Assembly (NCBI RefSeq): GCF_900105385.1
Contig: NZ_LT629772.1
Location: forward strand, 3,782,001-3,846,000
Source of the DNA: Microlunatus soli
GTDB lineage: Bacteria > Actinomycetota > Actinomycetes > Propionibacteriales > Propionibacteriaceae
Reading direction: 5' to 3'
Length of the DNA: 64,000 nt
Shown: positions 7,467-17,831 of the stretch, in pieces
Layout: each line of letters opens with the position of its first letter
How positions within the stretch are numbered: position 1 is the stretch's first letter
The notes under the pieces: generated by a model
Told to the model about the DNA's origin: nothing
Databases searched by the model: none
Seen by the model: the letters and a program-made list of their open reading frames with translations, nothing else
Made by a program: the position numbers and the translations under genes

Positions 7467-8529
7467 GGCTCGCTTCGACAACGCTGTTCCCGGCACCCAC
7501 GATCCGTATCTGGCCGCGACCGACCGCTACGTCGGCACCGACTACCGGCCGGTCGGCCGATCGGGGCTGCTGCTGCCGCCGATCTCGCTCGGGCTCTGGT
7601 ACAACTTCGGCGACGACAAGCCGTTCGCGACCCAGCGTGAGATCCTCCGGTACGCCTTCGACCACGGCATCAGCCACTTCGACCTGGCCAACAACTACGG
7701 TCCGCCGTACGGGTCGGCGGAGGAGAACTTCGGCCGGATGATGATCAAGGACTTCGGCCCGTATCGGCACGAGATGATCATCTCCAGCAAGGCCGGCTGG
7801 GACATGTGGCCGGGACCGTACGGGCAGCTGGGCGGGCGGACCTACCTGCTGAACAGCCTGGACGAGTCACTGCGCAGGATGAATCTGGACTACGTCGACA
7901 TCTTCTACAGCCACCGCTTCGACCCCGACACGCCGTTGGAGGAGACGGTCGGTGCCTTGGATACCGCGGTCCGTTCCGGCAAGGCACGGTTCGTCGGCAT
8001 CTCCTCCTATTCCGCCGACCGGACCCGGGAGGCGAAGCGGATCGCCGATGCGCTCGGCACGCCGCTGGTCATCCACCAGCCGTCGTACTCGATGGTCAAC
8101 CGGTGGATCGAAGGCGGCTTGACCGACGCGTTGGACGAGCTCGGGATGGGGGCGATCGCGTTCACCGCGCTGGCCCAGGGGATGCTCACCGACCGCTTCA
8201 CCAGTGCGGCGCGGGGCACGCAGGGATCGTCCCGGCCGAGTTTCAGTAACGATGCTGCCCAGGATCCGAGGGTGATCGAACGGATCGACGCGCTGGCCGC
8301 GATCGCCCAGCGGCGGGGACAGTCGCTGGCCCAGCTGGCGCTGGCCTGGGTGCTGCGGCGGCCGACCGTCAGCTCCACCCTGGTCGGTGCATCGAGCGTG
8401 CAGCAGCTGGCGGAGAACCTGAAGGCACTGGACAACCTGAACTTCGATGACGCCGAACTCGCCGAGATCGATCGGTACGCCGTGGACGAGTCCGCGGTCG
8501 ACAACTGGCGGTCGGTTTCGGAATCCTGA
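7465..8529 (+). CDS. Aldo/keto reductase (YghZ/L-glyceraldehyde-3-phosphate reductase type), copy 1
   Basis: NADPH-dependent aldehyde reductase of the (beta/alpha)8 aldo/keto reductase family, 354 aa. The catalytic tetrad is visible: Asp and Tyr in D-L-A-N-N-Y-G, Lys in S-S-K-A-G-W, His in Y-S-H-R-F-D. The C-terminal Q-R-R-G-Q-S-L-A-Q-L-A-L-A-W-V-L-R-R and S-S-T-L-V-G-A-S-S cofactor motifs are typical of the YghZ/potassium-channel-beta-like subgroup, which reduces L-glyceraldehyde 3-phosphate and methylglyoxal. The likely role is detoxification of reactive aldehydes, though sugar aldehyde reduction is possible. The start is set by the -10 placement. A very similar copy follows 74 bp downstream. 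Confidence 0.9.
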   Translation: MARFDNAVPGTHDPYLAATDRYVGTDYRPVGRSGLLLPPISLGLWYNFGDDKPFATQREILRYAFDHGISHFDLANNYGPPYGSAEENFGRMMIKDFGPYRHEMIISSKAGWDMWPGPYGQLGGRTYLLNSLDESLRRMNLDYVDIFYSHRFDPDTPLEETVGALDTAVRSGKARFVGISSYSADRTREAKRIADALGTPLVIHQPSYSMVNRWIEGGLTDALDELGMGAIAFTALAQGMLTDRFTSAARGTQGSSRPSFSNDAAQDPRVIERIDALAAIAQRRGQSLAQLALAWVLRRPTVSSTLVGASSVQQLAENLKALDNLNFDDAELAEIDRYAVDESAVDNWRSVSES

Positions 8530-8603
8530 ACCCGGCTGAGTTCCCGGACCACCTGACGGGAACGGGCACCCGGACAACCACGGCGACACCTACGATGCCC
8601 GTC

Positions 8604-9641
8604 ATGCCACGTTTCGACGCTCCCGTTCCCGCAACCCACGATCCGTATCTGGCGGCACCCGACCGCTATGTCGGCACTGACTACCGGCGGGTCGGGAACT
8701 CCGGCCTGCTGCTGCCGCCGATCGCCCTCGGCCTGTGGCAGAACTTCGGCGACGACCGGCCGTTCGCGACCCAGCGCGACATCGTCCGGTACGCCTTCGA
8801 TCACGGCATCAGCCACATCGATCTGGCCAACAATTACGGCCCGCCGTTCGGTTCGGCGGAGGAGAACTTCGGCCGGATGATGATCAAGGATCTGGCGCCG
8901 TACCGGCATGAGCTGATCATCTCCAGCAAGGCCGGCTACGACATGTGGCCCGGACCCTATGGTCAGATGGGCGGCCGGACCTACCTGCTGAACAGCCTGG
9001 ACGAGTCGCTCCGCCGGATGAATCTGGACTATGTCGACATCTTCTACAGTCATCGGTTCGACCCCGACACCCCGTTGGAGGAGACGGTCGGTGCCTTGGA
9101 TACCGCGGTCCGCTCCGGCAAGGCACGGTTCGCCGGAATCTCCTCCTACTCAGCCGATCAGACCCGGGAGGCGAAGCGGATCGCCGACGCGCTCGGCACA
9201 CCGCTGGTCATCCACCAGCCGTCGTACTCGATGTTCAACCGGTGGATCGAGGACGGGCTGACCGACGCGCTGGACGAGGCCGGGATGGGGGCGATCGCCT
9301 TCAGCTCGCTGGCCCAGGGGCTGCTCACCGATCGCTTCACCAGCAAGGCCCGCGGCAACGGCACCGCGGTACCGTCCCGGAGGCAGAGCGTCAACGACAC
9401 CGCAGCCAACGACCCGGCCGTCGTGGAGCGGGTCGACGCACTGGCCGAGATCGCGGCACGACGCGGTCAGACGTTGGCCCAGCTCGCCCTGGTCTGGGTG
9501 CTGCGACGGCCGACCGTCACCTCGACGATCATCGGCGCCTCCAGCGTCCAGCAGGTGCAGGAGAACCTGAAGGCGTTGGACAACCTCGAGCTGGACGAGG
9601 GCGAGCTGGCCCAGATCGATCGGTACGCCGTCAGCCGCTGA
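8604..9641 (+). CDS. Aldo/keto reductase (YghZ type), copy 2
   Basis: Tandem duplicate of the previous gene, 345 aa, nearly identical from the N-terminal H-D-P-Y-L-A-A to the catalytic region (D-L-A-N-N-Y-G, S-S-K-A-G-Y, Y-S-H-R-F-D). It differs mainly in a loop after the T-S-K-A-R segment and in a shorter C-terminus. It has its own TACGAT -10 (8591-8596), so both copies are probably transcribed independently. Clean duplicates like this are either recent or kept for dosage; the divergent loop near the active-site rim would allow slightly different substrates. Confidence 0.9.
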   Translation: MPRFDAPVPATHDPYLAAPDRYVGTDYRRVGNSGLLLPPIALGLWQNFGDDRPFATQRDIVRYAFDHGISHIDLANNYGPPFGSAEENFGRMMIKDLAPYRHELIISSKAGYDMWPGPYGQMGGRTYLLNSLDESLRRMNLDYVDIFYSHRFDPDTPLEETVGALDTAVRSGKARFAGISSYSADQTREAKRIADALGTPLVIHQPSYSMFNRWIEDGLTDALDEAGMGAIAFSSLAQGLLTDRFTSKARGNGTAVPSRRQSVNDTAANDPAVVERVDALAEIAARRGQTLAQLALVWVLRRPTVTSTIIGASSVQQVQENLKALDNLELDEGELAQIDRYAVSR

Positions 9642-9656
9642 CCCGCGAACCGGCGG

Positions 9657-9660
<4 letters not shown>
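9638..9660. terminator. Small bidirectional hairpin between convergent genes
   Basis: CTGACC (9638-9643) pairs with GGTCAG (9655-9660) across an 11-nt loop, spanning the stop codon of the aldo/keto reductase and ending beside the stop of rmlA. With only 15 bp between the converging genes this is the only terminator-like structure available to either. Confidence 0.4.
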
Positions 9661-11590
<1,930 letters not shown>

Positions 11591-11594
11591 CACC

Positions 11595-12995
11595 ATGACC
11601 GATCCGACCGTCGAGACCACGCCCGTTCCCGGCCTGTTGATCATCAACCTGCCGCTGCACGGCGACAACCGTGGCTGGTTCAAGGAGAACTGGCAGCGGG
11701 AGAAGATGATCAAGCTCGGGCTGCCGGACTTCGCCCCGGTGCAGAACAACATCTCCTTCAACGCCTCCCGCGGCGTCACCCGCGGACTGCATGCCGAGCC
11801 GTGGGACAAGTACGTCGCGCTGGCCACCGGTCGGATCTTCGGCGCCTGGGTCGACCTGCGGGCCGGTGACTCGTTCGGCACCGTCTACACCCACGAGCTC
11901 GGCCCGGAGACGGCGATTTTCGTCCCGCGCGGCGTGGCCAACGGCTACCAGACCCTGCAGCCGGATACCGCCTACAGCTATCTGGTCAACGAACACTGGA
12001 GTGCCGAAGCGCGGTCGCAGTACACCTTCCTCAACCTGGCCGACGAGACGGTCGGAATCGACTGGCCGATCCCGCTGGCCGAGTGTGAGCTTTCCGAAGC
12101 GGACAAGGCCCATCCGCCGTTGGCAGACGTGCAGCCGATGGCGCCGAAACGGACGGTGATCATCGGGGGCAACGGCCAGCTCGGTCGCGCGCTGGCAGCG
12201 ATCATGCCCGACGCCGAGGTGACCGACCGGTCGACACTCGACCTGTCCGATCCGGACTCGCTGGCGAAGTTCGACTGGCGGTCCTACGACGTGGTGATCA
12301 ACGCCGCCGCCTACACCGCCGTCGACACGGCCGAGACCCACGACGGCCGGATCGCCGCCTGGGAGGTCAACGTGACCGGGGTCGGCGCGTTGGCCGAGAT
12401 CGCCCGCGAACACCGGCTGACCCTGGTGCACGTCTCGAGCGACTACGTCTTCGACGGACTGCTGCCGACCCACGACGAGACCGAGCCGCCGTCCCCGCTC
12501 GGCGTCTACGGCCAGACCAAGGCCGCCGGTGATCAACTGGTGGCCGGCGTGCCGCGGCACTACATCTTGCGCACCAGTTGGGTGATCGGTGACGGCGGCA
12601 ACTTCGTCGCGACGATGGTCAGGTTGGCCGACGCCGGCGTCGAACCGACCGTTGTGGACGACCAACTGGGCCGGCTCACCAGTGCGGCAGAACTCGCTCG
12701 GGCCATCGCGCATCTGATCGACACCGGGGCCGAGTACGGGGTGTACAACGTCACCAGCGACGGTGAACCACGTTCCTGGGCCGATCTGGCCACCATGATC
12801 TTCACCGCCAGGGGACGACCGGCCGATGCGGTGACTCCGGTCAGCACCGAGGCCTACGCCGCCGGCAAGCAGCTCGCGCCACGGCCACGGCACAGCACCC
12901 TCGACCTGACCAAGATCAAGTCGACCGGATTCGTCCCGGTCGACGGTGACCGTGCGCTGGCCGAGCTGCTGACGGCCATCGATCACCAGGGATAG
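11595..12995 (+). CDS. rmlCD: Fused dTDP-4-dehydrorhamnose 3,5-epimerase / dTDP-4-dehydrorhamnose reductase
   Basis: One 466-aa polypeptide carries the last two steps of dTDP-rhamnose synthesis. Residues about 1-182 are an RmlC cupin: R-G-L-H with the presumed catalytic His66, then Y-V-A-L-A-T-G-R-I and the N-G-Y-Q-T-L segment. Residues about 186-466 are an RmlD reductase starting with the NADPH-binding G-G-N-G-Q-L-G at 191-197, followed by V-S-S-D-Y-V-F-D-G and the catalytic Y-G-Q-T-K. A short P-M-A-P-K linker joins them. The proteins are usually separate; fusions of this order are known in some Actinobacteria such as bifidobacteria. Fusing them would channel the labile keto-sugar. The ATG just after the rmlB stop is the natural start. 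The 3' end overlaps the SDR gene on the opposite strand by 13 bp. Confidence 0.93.
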   Translation: MTDPTVETTPVPGLLIINLPLHGDNRGWFKENWQREKMIKLGLPDFAPVQNNISFNASRGVTRGLHAEPWDKYVALATGRIFGAWVDLRAGDSFGTVYTHELGPETAIFVPRGVANGYQTLQPDTAYSYLVNEHWSAEARSQYTFLNLADETVGIDWPIPLAECELSEADKAHPPLADVQPMAPKRTVIIGGNGQLGRALAAIMPDAEVTDRSTLDLSDPDSLAKFDWRSYDVVINAAAYTAVDTAETHDGRIAAWEVNVTGVGALAEIAREHRLTLVHVSSDYVFDGLLPTHDETEPPSPLGVYGQTKAAGDQLVAGVPRHYILRTSWVIGDGGNFVATMVRLADAGVEPTVVDDQLGRLTSAAELARAIAHLIDTGAEYGVYNVTSDGEPRSWADLATMIFTARGRPADAVTPVSTEAYAAGKQLAPRPRHSTLDLTKIKSTGFVPVDGDRALAELLTAIDHQG

Positions 12996-13714
12996 CCGCC
13001 GCCGGTCTCCCGGCGGAACACCCCGGTCAACTCGTCCTCGGCCAGCACCTGTTCGGCGATCCGTCGACCGCCGTCTGCGGGACTGTCGGTGCCGGTGTTG
13101 TTGTTCAGGTCGGTGGCCACGAAGCCAGGGGAGAGGGCGTTCACCCGGATCCCGTCGGCGGCCAGCCGCGTCGCGTAGATGACGGTGACGGCGTTCAGTG
13201 CTGCCTTGGAGCTGTTGTAGGTCAACAGGGTGCGATACTGCGCATACTCCGAGGTGGGATCGGTCAGGAAGGTGAAGGTCCCGAGGCCGCTGCTGACGTT
13301 GCCGATCAACGGTCGGGTTCCGTTGCGGAGCAGTGGTATCAGGCTGTTGATCAAGGACACCGGTCCGAACACGTTGGTCTCGTAGGCGGTTCGGAGATCG
13401 TCCCTGCTGACCTCCTCCGGTGTCCGGCCGAGATCCACGGTGGTGACGGCGTTGTTGATCAGAATGTCCAGACGGCCGTACTCGTCTCTGATCAGCTCGG
13501 AGGCTGCGGTGATCGTCTTTTCGTCGGTGAGGTCGAGTGGCAGATAGCGGACATCGAGGCCGGTGGCTCGCAGCGTGTCGGCGGCTGTCCGGCCGCGGCC
13601 GGGGTTGCGGGCGCCCATCAACACGGTATGGCCGGCGGCGCCGAGGGCACGGGCGGTCTCGTACCCGATGCCCTTGTTGGCGCCGGTGATCAGGATGATC
13701 TTGGAATCAGTCAT
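12983..13714 (-). CDS. SDR family NAD(P)-dependent oxidoreductase
   Basis: Classical short-chain dehydrogenase of 243 aa, cytoplasmic. The cofactor motif T-G-A-N-K-G-I-G is at the N-terminus, N-N-A lies around residue 90, the catalytic serine in N-V-S-S-G-L-G and the Tyr/Lys pair in T-Y-N-S-S-K. The ATG chosen puts the Rossmann strand at residues 4-10 and has GGAGGA close upstream; a start 84 nt earlier would add an unrelated tail. The gene is divergent from an HTH/MmyB-type regulator, a very common actinobacterial pairing in which the regulator controls the dehydrogenase. Substrate not predictable. Confidence 0.85.
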   Translation of the reverse strand: MTDSKIILITGANKGIGYETARALGAAGHTVLMGARNPGRGRTAADTLRATGLDVRYLPLDLTDEKTITAASELIRDEYGRLDILINNAVTTVDLGRTPEEVSRDDLRTAYETNVFGPVSLINSLIPLLRNGTRPLIGNVSSGLGTFTFLTDPTSEYAQYRTLLTYNSSKAALNAVTVIYATRLAADGIRVNALSPGFVATDLNNNTGTDSPADGGRRIAEQVLAEDELTGVFRRETGGGYPW

Positions 13715-13824
13715 GTCCTCCAGCGTGCGGCGATATCGCGGATCGCGGGAGAGCGGCGTCGATGCTGGTGATCGGCAAGGTGGTATCGCCGATGCCATGG
13801 TGCGATCGCCGGGTCGGGGGCAGG

Positions 13825-14682
13825 ATGGCGGGCGTGGACGCTATCGATCGCACCGAGCTGGGATCCTTCCTGCGCCGATGCCGGGAGAGGATCCGTCCCG
13901 GCGACGTCGGCCTGGAGATCACCGGTCGACGCCGGACCCCGGGCCTTCGTCGGCAGGAGGTGGCGCAGCTCGCCGGGATGTCGATCGGCTACTACATCCA
14001 GTTGGAGCAGGGGCGAGGACCACGGCCGTCCGCACAGATCGTCGAAGCACTGGCTCGGGCGTTGCGAATGTCCGACGATGAGCGCGGCTACGCTTCCCGG
14101 CTGGTCGGCGTGCAACCACGGCGGCCGGACTGGATGCGTCGCGAGGTCCGTCCCGGCATCCTGCACGTGTTGGACCAACTCACCGACGCCCCGGCATTGG
14201 TCTGCGATGCGGTGTTCGACGCGCTGGCCTGGAACCGGATGGCCGCGGCGTTGCTGCCCGACTTCCTGGCGCCGTCGGCGACGGACCGCAACGTGATCTG
14301 GCGGCACTTCGCCGACGACGGCGGCACCGAACGGATCGACCCCGTGGACCGTGCCCGCTTCGGGCGCGAGCTCGTCGCGCAGCTCCGCGTCGCGGCGGCA
14401 CGCTATCGCAGCGATCCCGCGGTGACCGGACTGGTCGAAAGGCTGCAGCAGCACAGCGAGGAGTTCCGTACGTTGTGGGAGGCCCAGGATGTCGGCTCGT
14501 CGCACTCGACGATCAAGCGGATCGACCATCCTGCCGTCGGCCCGCTGACACTGGACTGCGAGGCGTTGCACGATCCCGACCGCGACCAGTGGATGATCAT
14601 CTACACCGCCCGACCCGGGACGCCTGACCGCGACGCGTTGCGGCTGCTGGGGGTCGTCGGCACCCAGCAACTGACCGAGTAA
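13825..14682 (+). CDS. Helix-turn-helix regulator with MmyB-like ligand-binding domain
   Basis: Transcription factor of about 285 aa. An XRE-type helix-turn-helix lies at roughly residues 30-75 (R-T-P-G-L-R-R-Q-E-V-A-Q-L-A-G-M-S-I-G-Y-Y-x-Q-L-E-Q-G-R-G-P-x-P-S), followed by the MmyB-like domain (H-V-L-D-Q-L-T-D-A-P-A-L-V, L-A-W-N-R-M-A-A-A-L) implicated in small-molecule or fatty-acid binding. Start choice is uncertain: ATG at 13825 or GTG at 13834, the latter seven nt behind CAGGAT (13821-13826) as expected for a leaderless mRNA. Divergent orientation to the SDR suggests that gene as its target. Confidence 0.85.
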   Translation: MAGVDAIDRTELGSFLRRCRERIRPGDVGLEITGRRRTPGLRRQEVAQLAGMSIGYYIQLEQGRGPRPSAQIVEALARALRMSDDERGYASRLVGVQPRRPDWMRREVRPGILHVLDQLTDAPALVCDAVFDALAWNRMAAALLPDFLAPSATDRNVIWRHFADDGGTERIDPVDRARFGRELVAQLRVAAARYRSDPAVTGLVERLQQHSEEFRTLWEAQDVGSSHSTIKRIDHPAVGPLTLDCEALHDPDRDQWMIIYTARPGTPDRDALRLLGVVGTQQLTE

Positions 14683-14733
14683 CCTCTCAGGACGGCGGTG
14701 TCGACGACGAGGTGGCCGGAAGGTGAGTTACGG

Positions 14734-15681
14734 ATGTGGGCGTATCGACTGTCCGGGCCCGAACGCTTGGAACGGATCGAGGTCGCCGAACCGGATGACC
14801 CTGCCGACGGGGACGTGGTGGTCCGCTTCGGCACCGGCGGCATCTGCGGCAGCGATGTGCCGAAATTCCATCGTGCCGAACTGCATTCCGGCCGGGATCT
14901 GGTCGGTCCGGGCTGGCCGCTGCACGAACTGACCGGCACCGTTGCGCTGTCCCGCTCGCCGCGGTTCGCAACCGGCGATCGGGTGGTCGGCTTCGTCCGT
15001 GGGGCGGCCGGGCTGGCGGAGTATCCGCTCTGCGACGCCGCCCAGCTGGTGCCGGTCCCGGCCGACGTGGCGGCCGAACGCGCCGTCGTCATCCAGCCGT
15101 TGGCCACCGTGTTGTACGCCGTCGACCGGCTCGGTGATGTGGCCGGCAAGCGGGCCGCAGTCCTCGGCCTCGGCTCGATCGGGTTGTTGTTCGCCGCGGT
15201 GCTGTCGGCCCGTGGTGCGCAGGTCACCGGCGTCGACCCCATTGATCGCGTCGCCGTCGCCGAGCAGTTCGGGATCGGTGAGCTGGCGACCACGACCGCC
15301 GAGGCCTGGGCGACCGGGCTCCCGCCGGCGCAGCGTTTCGACGTGTGTGTCGAGGCGGTCGGTCACCAGACCGCGACCCTGCCGGCCGCGTTCGAGGCGG
15401 TTGCGCCCGGTGGTCAGGTGTACGCGTTCGGCGTACCCGACCATGATCATTATGAGTTGCCGTTCCGCGGCTTCTTCGGCAAGGCCGCGACTCTGCTGAC
15501 CGGTGTCACCGGCGAATGGGCGCCGTCGCTGGCCGCCGCCGCCCGCTATCTGGCCGAGCGGCCGGCGCTGGCCGACGGCTACATCACCCACCGGTTCGGG
15601 ATCGACGCCGCCCAGACCGCGTACGAGACCGCCAGCCGGTCCGAACCCGGCCGGCTCAAGGTCGTGATCGACGCGCCCTGA
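14734..15681 (+). CDS. Zinc-binding medium-chain alcohol dehydrogenase family protein
   Basis: MDR-superfamily dehydrogenase of 315 aa, cytoplasmic, resembling threonine/sorbitol-type dehydrogenases. Catalytic zinc ligands are visible as Cys38 in G-I-C-G-S-D and His64-Glu65 in P-L-H-E-L-T-G, where the family usually has G-H-E. The four-cysteine structural zinc lobe is absent, so the enzyme is a compact variant. The Rossmann motif is G-L-G-S-I-G in the middle. The ATG at 14734 is preceded by GGAAGGTGAG; an ATG 36 nt earlier has no such site. It follows the MmyB regulator on the same strand after 51 bp. Substrate unknown. Confidence 0.83.
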   Translation: MWAYRLSGPERLERIEVAEPDDPADGDVVVRFGTGGICGSDVPKFHRAELHSGRDLVGPGWPLHELTGTVALSRSPRFATGDRVVGFVRGAAGLAEYPLCDAAQLVPVPADVAAERAVVIQPLATVLYAVDRLGDVAGKRAAVLGLGSIGLLFAAVLSARGAQVTGVDPIDRVAVAEQFGIGELATTTAEAWATGLPPAQRFDVCVEAVGHQTATLPAAFEAVAPGGQVYAFGVPDHDHYELPFRGFFGKAATLLTGVTGEWAPSLAAAARYLAERPALADGYITHRFGIDAAQTAYETASRSEPGRLKVVIDAP

Positions 15682-15699
15682 GCGGCCCGGCAGCAGCTA

Positions 15700-16131
15700 T
15701 CAGACGGCGAACACCTGGGAGTCGTCGACGAATGCCTTGAACTCCAGCGCGTTGCCGGCCGGATCGAGCAGGAACATCGTCCGTTGTTCGCCGGTCTCAC
15801 CGGCGAAGCGCACGTAGGGCTCGATGACGAATTCGGTATCCGCGGCGCGCAGCCGGTCGGCGAGTTCTTCGAAGGCCTCGACGGTCAGGACCAGCCCGAA
15901 GTGCGGCACCGGGACGTCGTGGCCGTCGACGGGGTTGTGGATCCGTTCGGCGCGGGCCGGGGCCAGGTGGGTGACGAACTGGTGGCCGTGCAGGTTCCAG
16001 TCCACCCAGGTGTCGGAGCTGCGGCCCTGTTGGAGGCCGAGCGTCTCGCCGTAGAAGCGGCGGGCGGCGTCCAGGTCGTCGACCGGGACGGCGAGATGGA
16101 AACGGGGGATCGGGGAGTCGAGGACTGTCAT
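15700..16131 (-). CDS. VOC (glyoxalase/dioxygenase superfamily) protein
   Basis: Protein of 143 aa with the vicinal-oxygen-chelate fold: [17 protein letters not shown] at the start, H-F-G-L-V-L in the middle and [10 protein letters not shown] near the end. His and Glu positions fit the metal ligands of this superfamily, whose members include extradiol dioxygenases, glyoxalases and antibiotic-binding proteins; the exact reaction cannot be told. The ATG at 16131 starts the domain cleanly and has GGAAGGAA upstream. It is divergent from a GntR regulator, with a large inverted repeat between them, so regulation by that protein is likely. Confidence 0.85.
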   Translation of the reverse strand: MTVLDSPIPRFHLAVPVDDLDAARRFYGETLGLQQGRSSDTWVDWNLHGHQFVTHLAPARAERIHNPVDGHDVPVPHFGLVLTVEAFEELADRLRAADTEFVIEPYVRFAGETGEQRTMFLLDPAGNALEFKAFVDDSQVFAV

Positions 16132-16173
16132 CGGGGTGAGTTCCTTCCGTCTGGCGACCCGCACCGGGCTGAT

Positions 16174-16213
16174 GTCGCAATGTTGACATTAGCGTGAATG
16201 TTAACATTGCGAC
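16174..16213. promoter_or_regulatory. 40-bp operator: two AATGTTRACATT sites in a 17-bp inverted repeat
   Basis: Arms 16174-16190 and 16197-16213 are reverse complements at 16 of 17 positions around a 6-base centre. Each arm contains a palindrome, AATGTTGACATT and AATGTTAACATT. The right arm ends exactly at the ATG of the GntR gene, and TAACAT (16202-16207) inside it is a plausible -10 giving a leaderless mRNA. Occupancy would therefore control both the GntR gene and the divergent VOC gene. FadR/FCD regulators bind TGT-N-ACA-like palindromes, which fits. Confidence 0.75.
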
Positions 16214-16885
16214 ATGGAGGCGACCCAAGCCAGCGACGACCGCGCAATGGCTCCGGCGCGTCGTCGTGGGCTGGCGGACGAGGTCGCCGACCGGATCCGG
16301 GAGGCGATCTTCACCGGTGCCTACCCGCCCGGGGCGCCGCTGCGCGAGGTCGAGCTCTCCGCGGTGCTGCAGGTCAGCAGGGGACCGGTGCGTGAGGCTC
16401 TGCGGGGGTTGGAGCACGAAGGCCTCGTACACTCCGGCTGGCACCGCGGGACGGTGGTCACGACACTGTCCGCCAAGGATGTTGCCGAGTTGGACAGCCT
16501 GCGCGGCGCGCTGGAAGACCTGGCCGTGCAGCAGGTGATCGCGCACGCCTCGGACGACGACCTGGCCGTCATCGAGCGAGCCGCCGGCGGCATGGACGGG
16601 ACCACGGACCCGCACACCATGGTCAGTCAGGACATCGCCTTCCACGACGCCGTCTTCGTCGCCACCGGCCACCGACGCCTGGTCGCGGGTTGGGACGCGA
16701 TCCGCTGTCAGGTCCACCTGTTCCTGCTGACCCGCATCGGTCTGAGTACCGAGGACTACCTCGGCAGCATCCCGCCGGAACACCAGGCGCTGGCCGCGGC
16801 TCTGCGCGCTCGCGATCCCGACACCGCCCGCGCGTTGTTCGCGGCCCACCGCCGGCACGCGGTGGACATCGTGTCGGCCGATTGA
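16214..16885 (+). CDS. GntR family transcriptional regulator (FadR/FCD subfamily)
   Basis: DNA-binding regulator of 223 aa. A winged helix-turn-helix occupies about residues 12-75 (V-A-D-R-I-R-E-A-I, G-A-P-L-R-E-V-E-L-S-A-V-L-Q-V-S-R-G-P-V-R-E-A-L-R-G-L). The rest is an all-helical FCD effector domain with D-x-x-F-H (D-I-A-F-H-D-A) and a C-terminal H-R-R-H, residues that bind a metal and a carboxylate effector in this subfamily. The start abuts the operator, implying autoregulation, and the divergent VOC gene is the obvious co-target. The effector is probably a small organic acid. Confidence 0.88.
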   Translation: MEATQASDDRAMAPARRRGLADEVADRIREAIFTGAYPPGAPLREVELSAVLQVSRGPVREALRGLEHEGLVHSGWHRGTVVTTLSAKDVAELDSLRGALEDLAVQQVIAHASDDDLAVIERAAGGMDGTTDPHTMVSQDIAFHDAVFVATGHRRLVAGWDAIRCQVHLFLLTRIGLSTEDYLGSIPPEHQALAAALRARDPDTARALFAAHRRHAVDIVSAD

Positions 16886-16892
16886 TGATTCG

Positions 16893-17831
16893 TCATGGCC
16901 GGCCGATGATCGACCAGGAGGGTTCCCAGCTGCCCTCCAGCGGCTGGCGACGGGCCGGAAATCCCTGTGTGCGCAGGAGATCCACCGCCGGATGCCGATT
17001 GTCCCTGCGGACGATCAACGAATGCGGATAGATCGGCACCGGTCGGACCAACCGGAGGCAGCGCAGGTCGTAGGCCGGTGGCCACAGCAGATTGCCCACG
17101 TCGCCGATCACGGTGACCAGCGTGCTCGACTCCGCGACGGCCTCCAGCAACGGCTCCGCGCCGTGTGTCGGGTCGAGTCGATCGATCCGCAGTCCGAACA
17201 TCGCCGCGAACTCCTCGTAGTAGATCGTCCACTCGCCACCGTCGACGTTGCCAGGCATCCAGATCGGATAATCCGCCAGCTGGGTCGGGCGGACGGCCGC
17301 CTCGGCGGCCAGCCGATGGCGCGGTCCGATCAGGGCCGTGACCTGCTCGTCCAGCACCCTTGTGGCGGTGACACCGCGAGGTAGTCGTCGAGCCGGCAGC
17401 GGAACGGCCCGCAGCGAGACGTCCAGGGTGCCGGCCGCGATCGCCGCGATCGCCGCCGTGACGTCGGGTAACTCGACGACGTCCAGCGACACCTCGGGAT
17501 GGGATCGATGGAAGTCCCGGACCAGCCGTCCGGGCAGCACTCGGCGGTTGGGGACGTCGATCCGGAACGGACGGGTGTCGGCCCGTACCGCGGCCGCGGC
17601 AACTCCGGCGACCCGGACCACCTCGCGGGCGTGTGGCAGGAATGCTCGCCCGTCGACGGTCAGCTCAATGCCACGCGGTGTCCGTGTGAACAGCCGGACG
17701 CCGAGCCGACGTTCCAAAGCGGCGATTCGCTTGGACACCGCCTGCTGGCTCAACGACAGCTCCGCCGCGGCCAGCTGGAACTGACCGACGTCGGCCGCCA
17801 CCACGAAGGTACGGACGGCGTCGAAATCCAT
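16893..17831 (-). CDS. LysR family transcriptional regulator
   Basis: LysR-type regulator of 312 aa with the N-terminal winged helix-turn-helix (F-V-V-A-A-D-V-G-Q-F-Q-L-A-A-A-E-L and S-Q-Q-A-V-S-K-R-I-A-A-L-E-R-R-L-G) and a periplasmic-binding-like effector domain to about residue 300. The ATG at M-D-F-D-A-V-R gives the standard family N-terminus; an upstream in-frame ATG would add 18 residues. It converges on the GntR gene with 7 bp between stops. On the other side is dnaE, not a typical LysR target, so its regulon probably lies elsewhere. Confidence 0.88.
   Translation of the reverse strand: MDFDAVRTFVVAADVGQFQLAAAELSLSQQAVSKRIAALERRLGVRLFTRTPRGIELTVDGRAFLPHAREVVRVAGVAAAAVRADTRPFRIDVPNRRVLPGRLVRDFHRSHPEVSLDVVELPDVTAAIAAIAAGTLDVSLRAVPLPARRLPRGVTATRVLDEQVTALIGPRHRLAAEAAVRPTQLADYPIWMPGNVDGGEWTIYYEEFAAMFGLRIDRLDPTHGAEPLLEAVAESSTLVTVIGDVGNLLWPPAYDLRCLRLVRPVPIYPHSLIVRRDNRHPAVDLLRTQGFPARRQPLEGSWEPSWSIIGRP

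Noticed and set aside
5196-7640. 814-codon open frame on the plus strand
   Set aside because: Overlaps the M13 peptidase with its intact zinc motif and has no recognisable domain.
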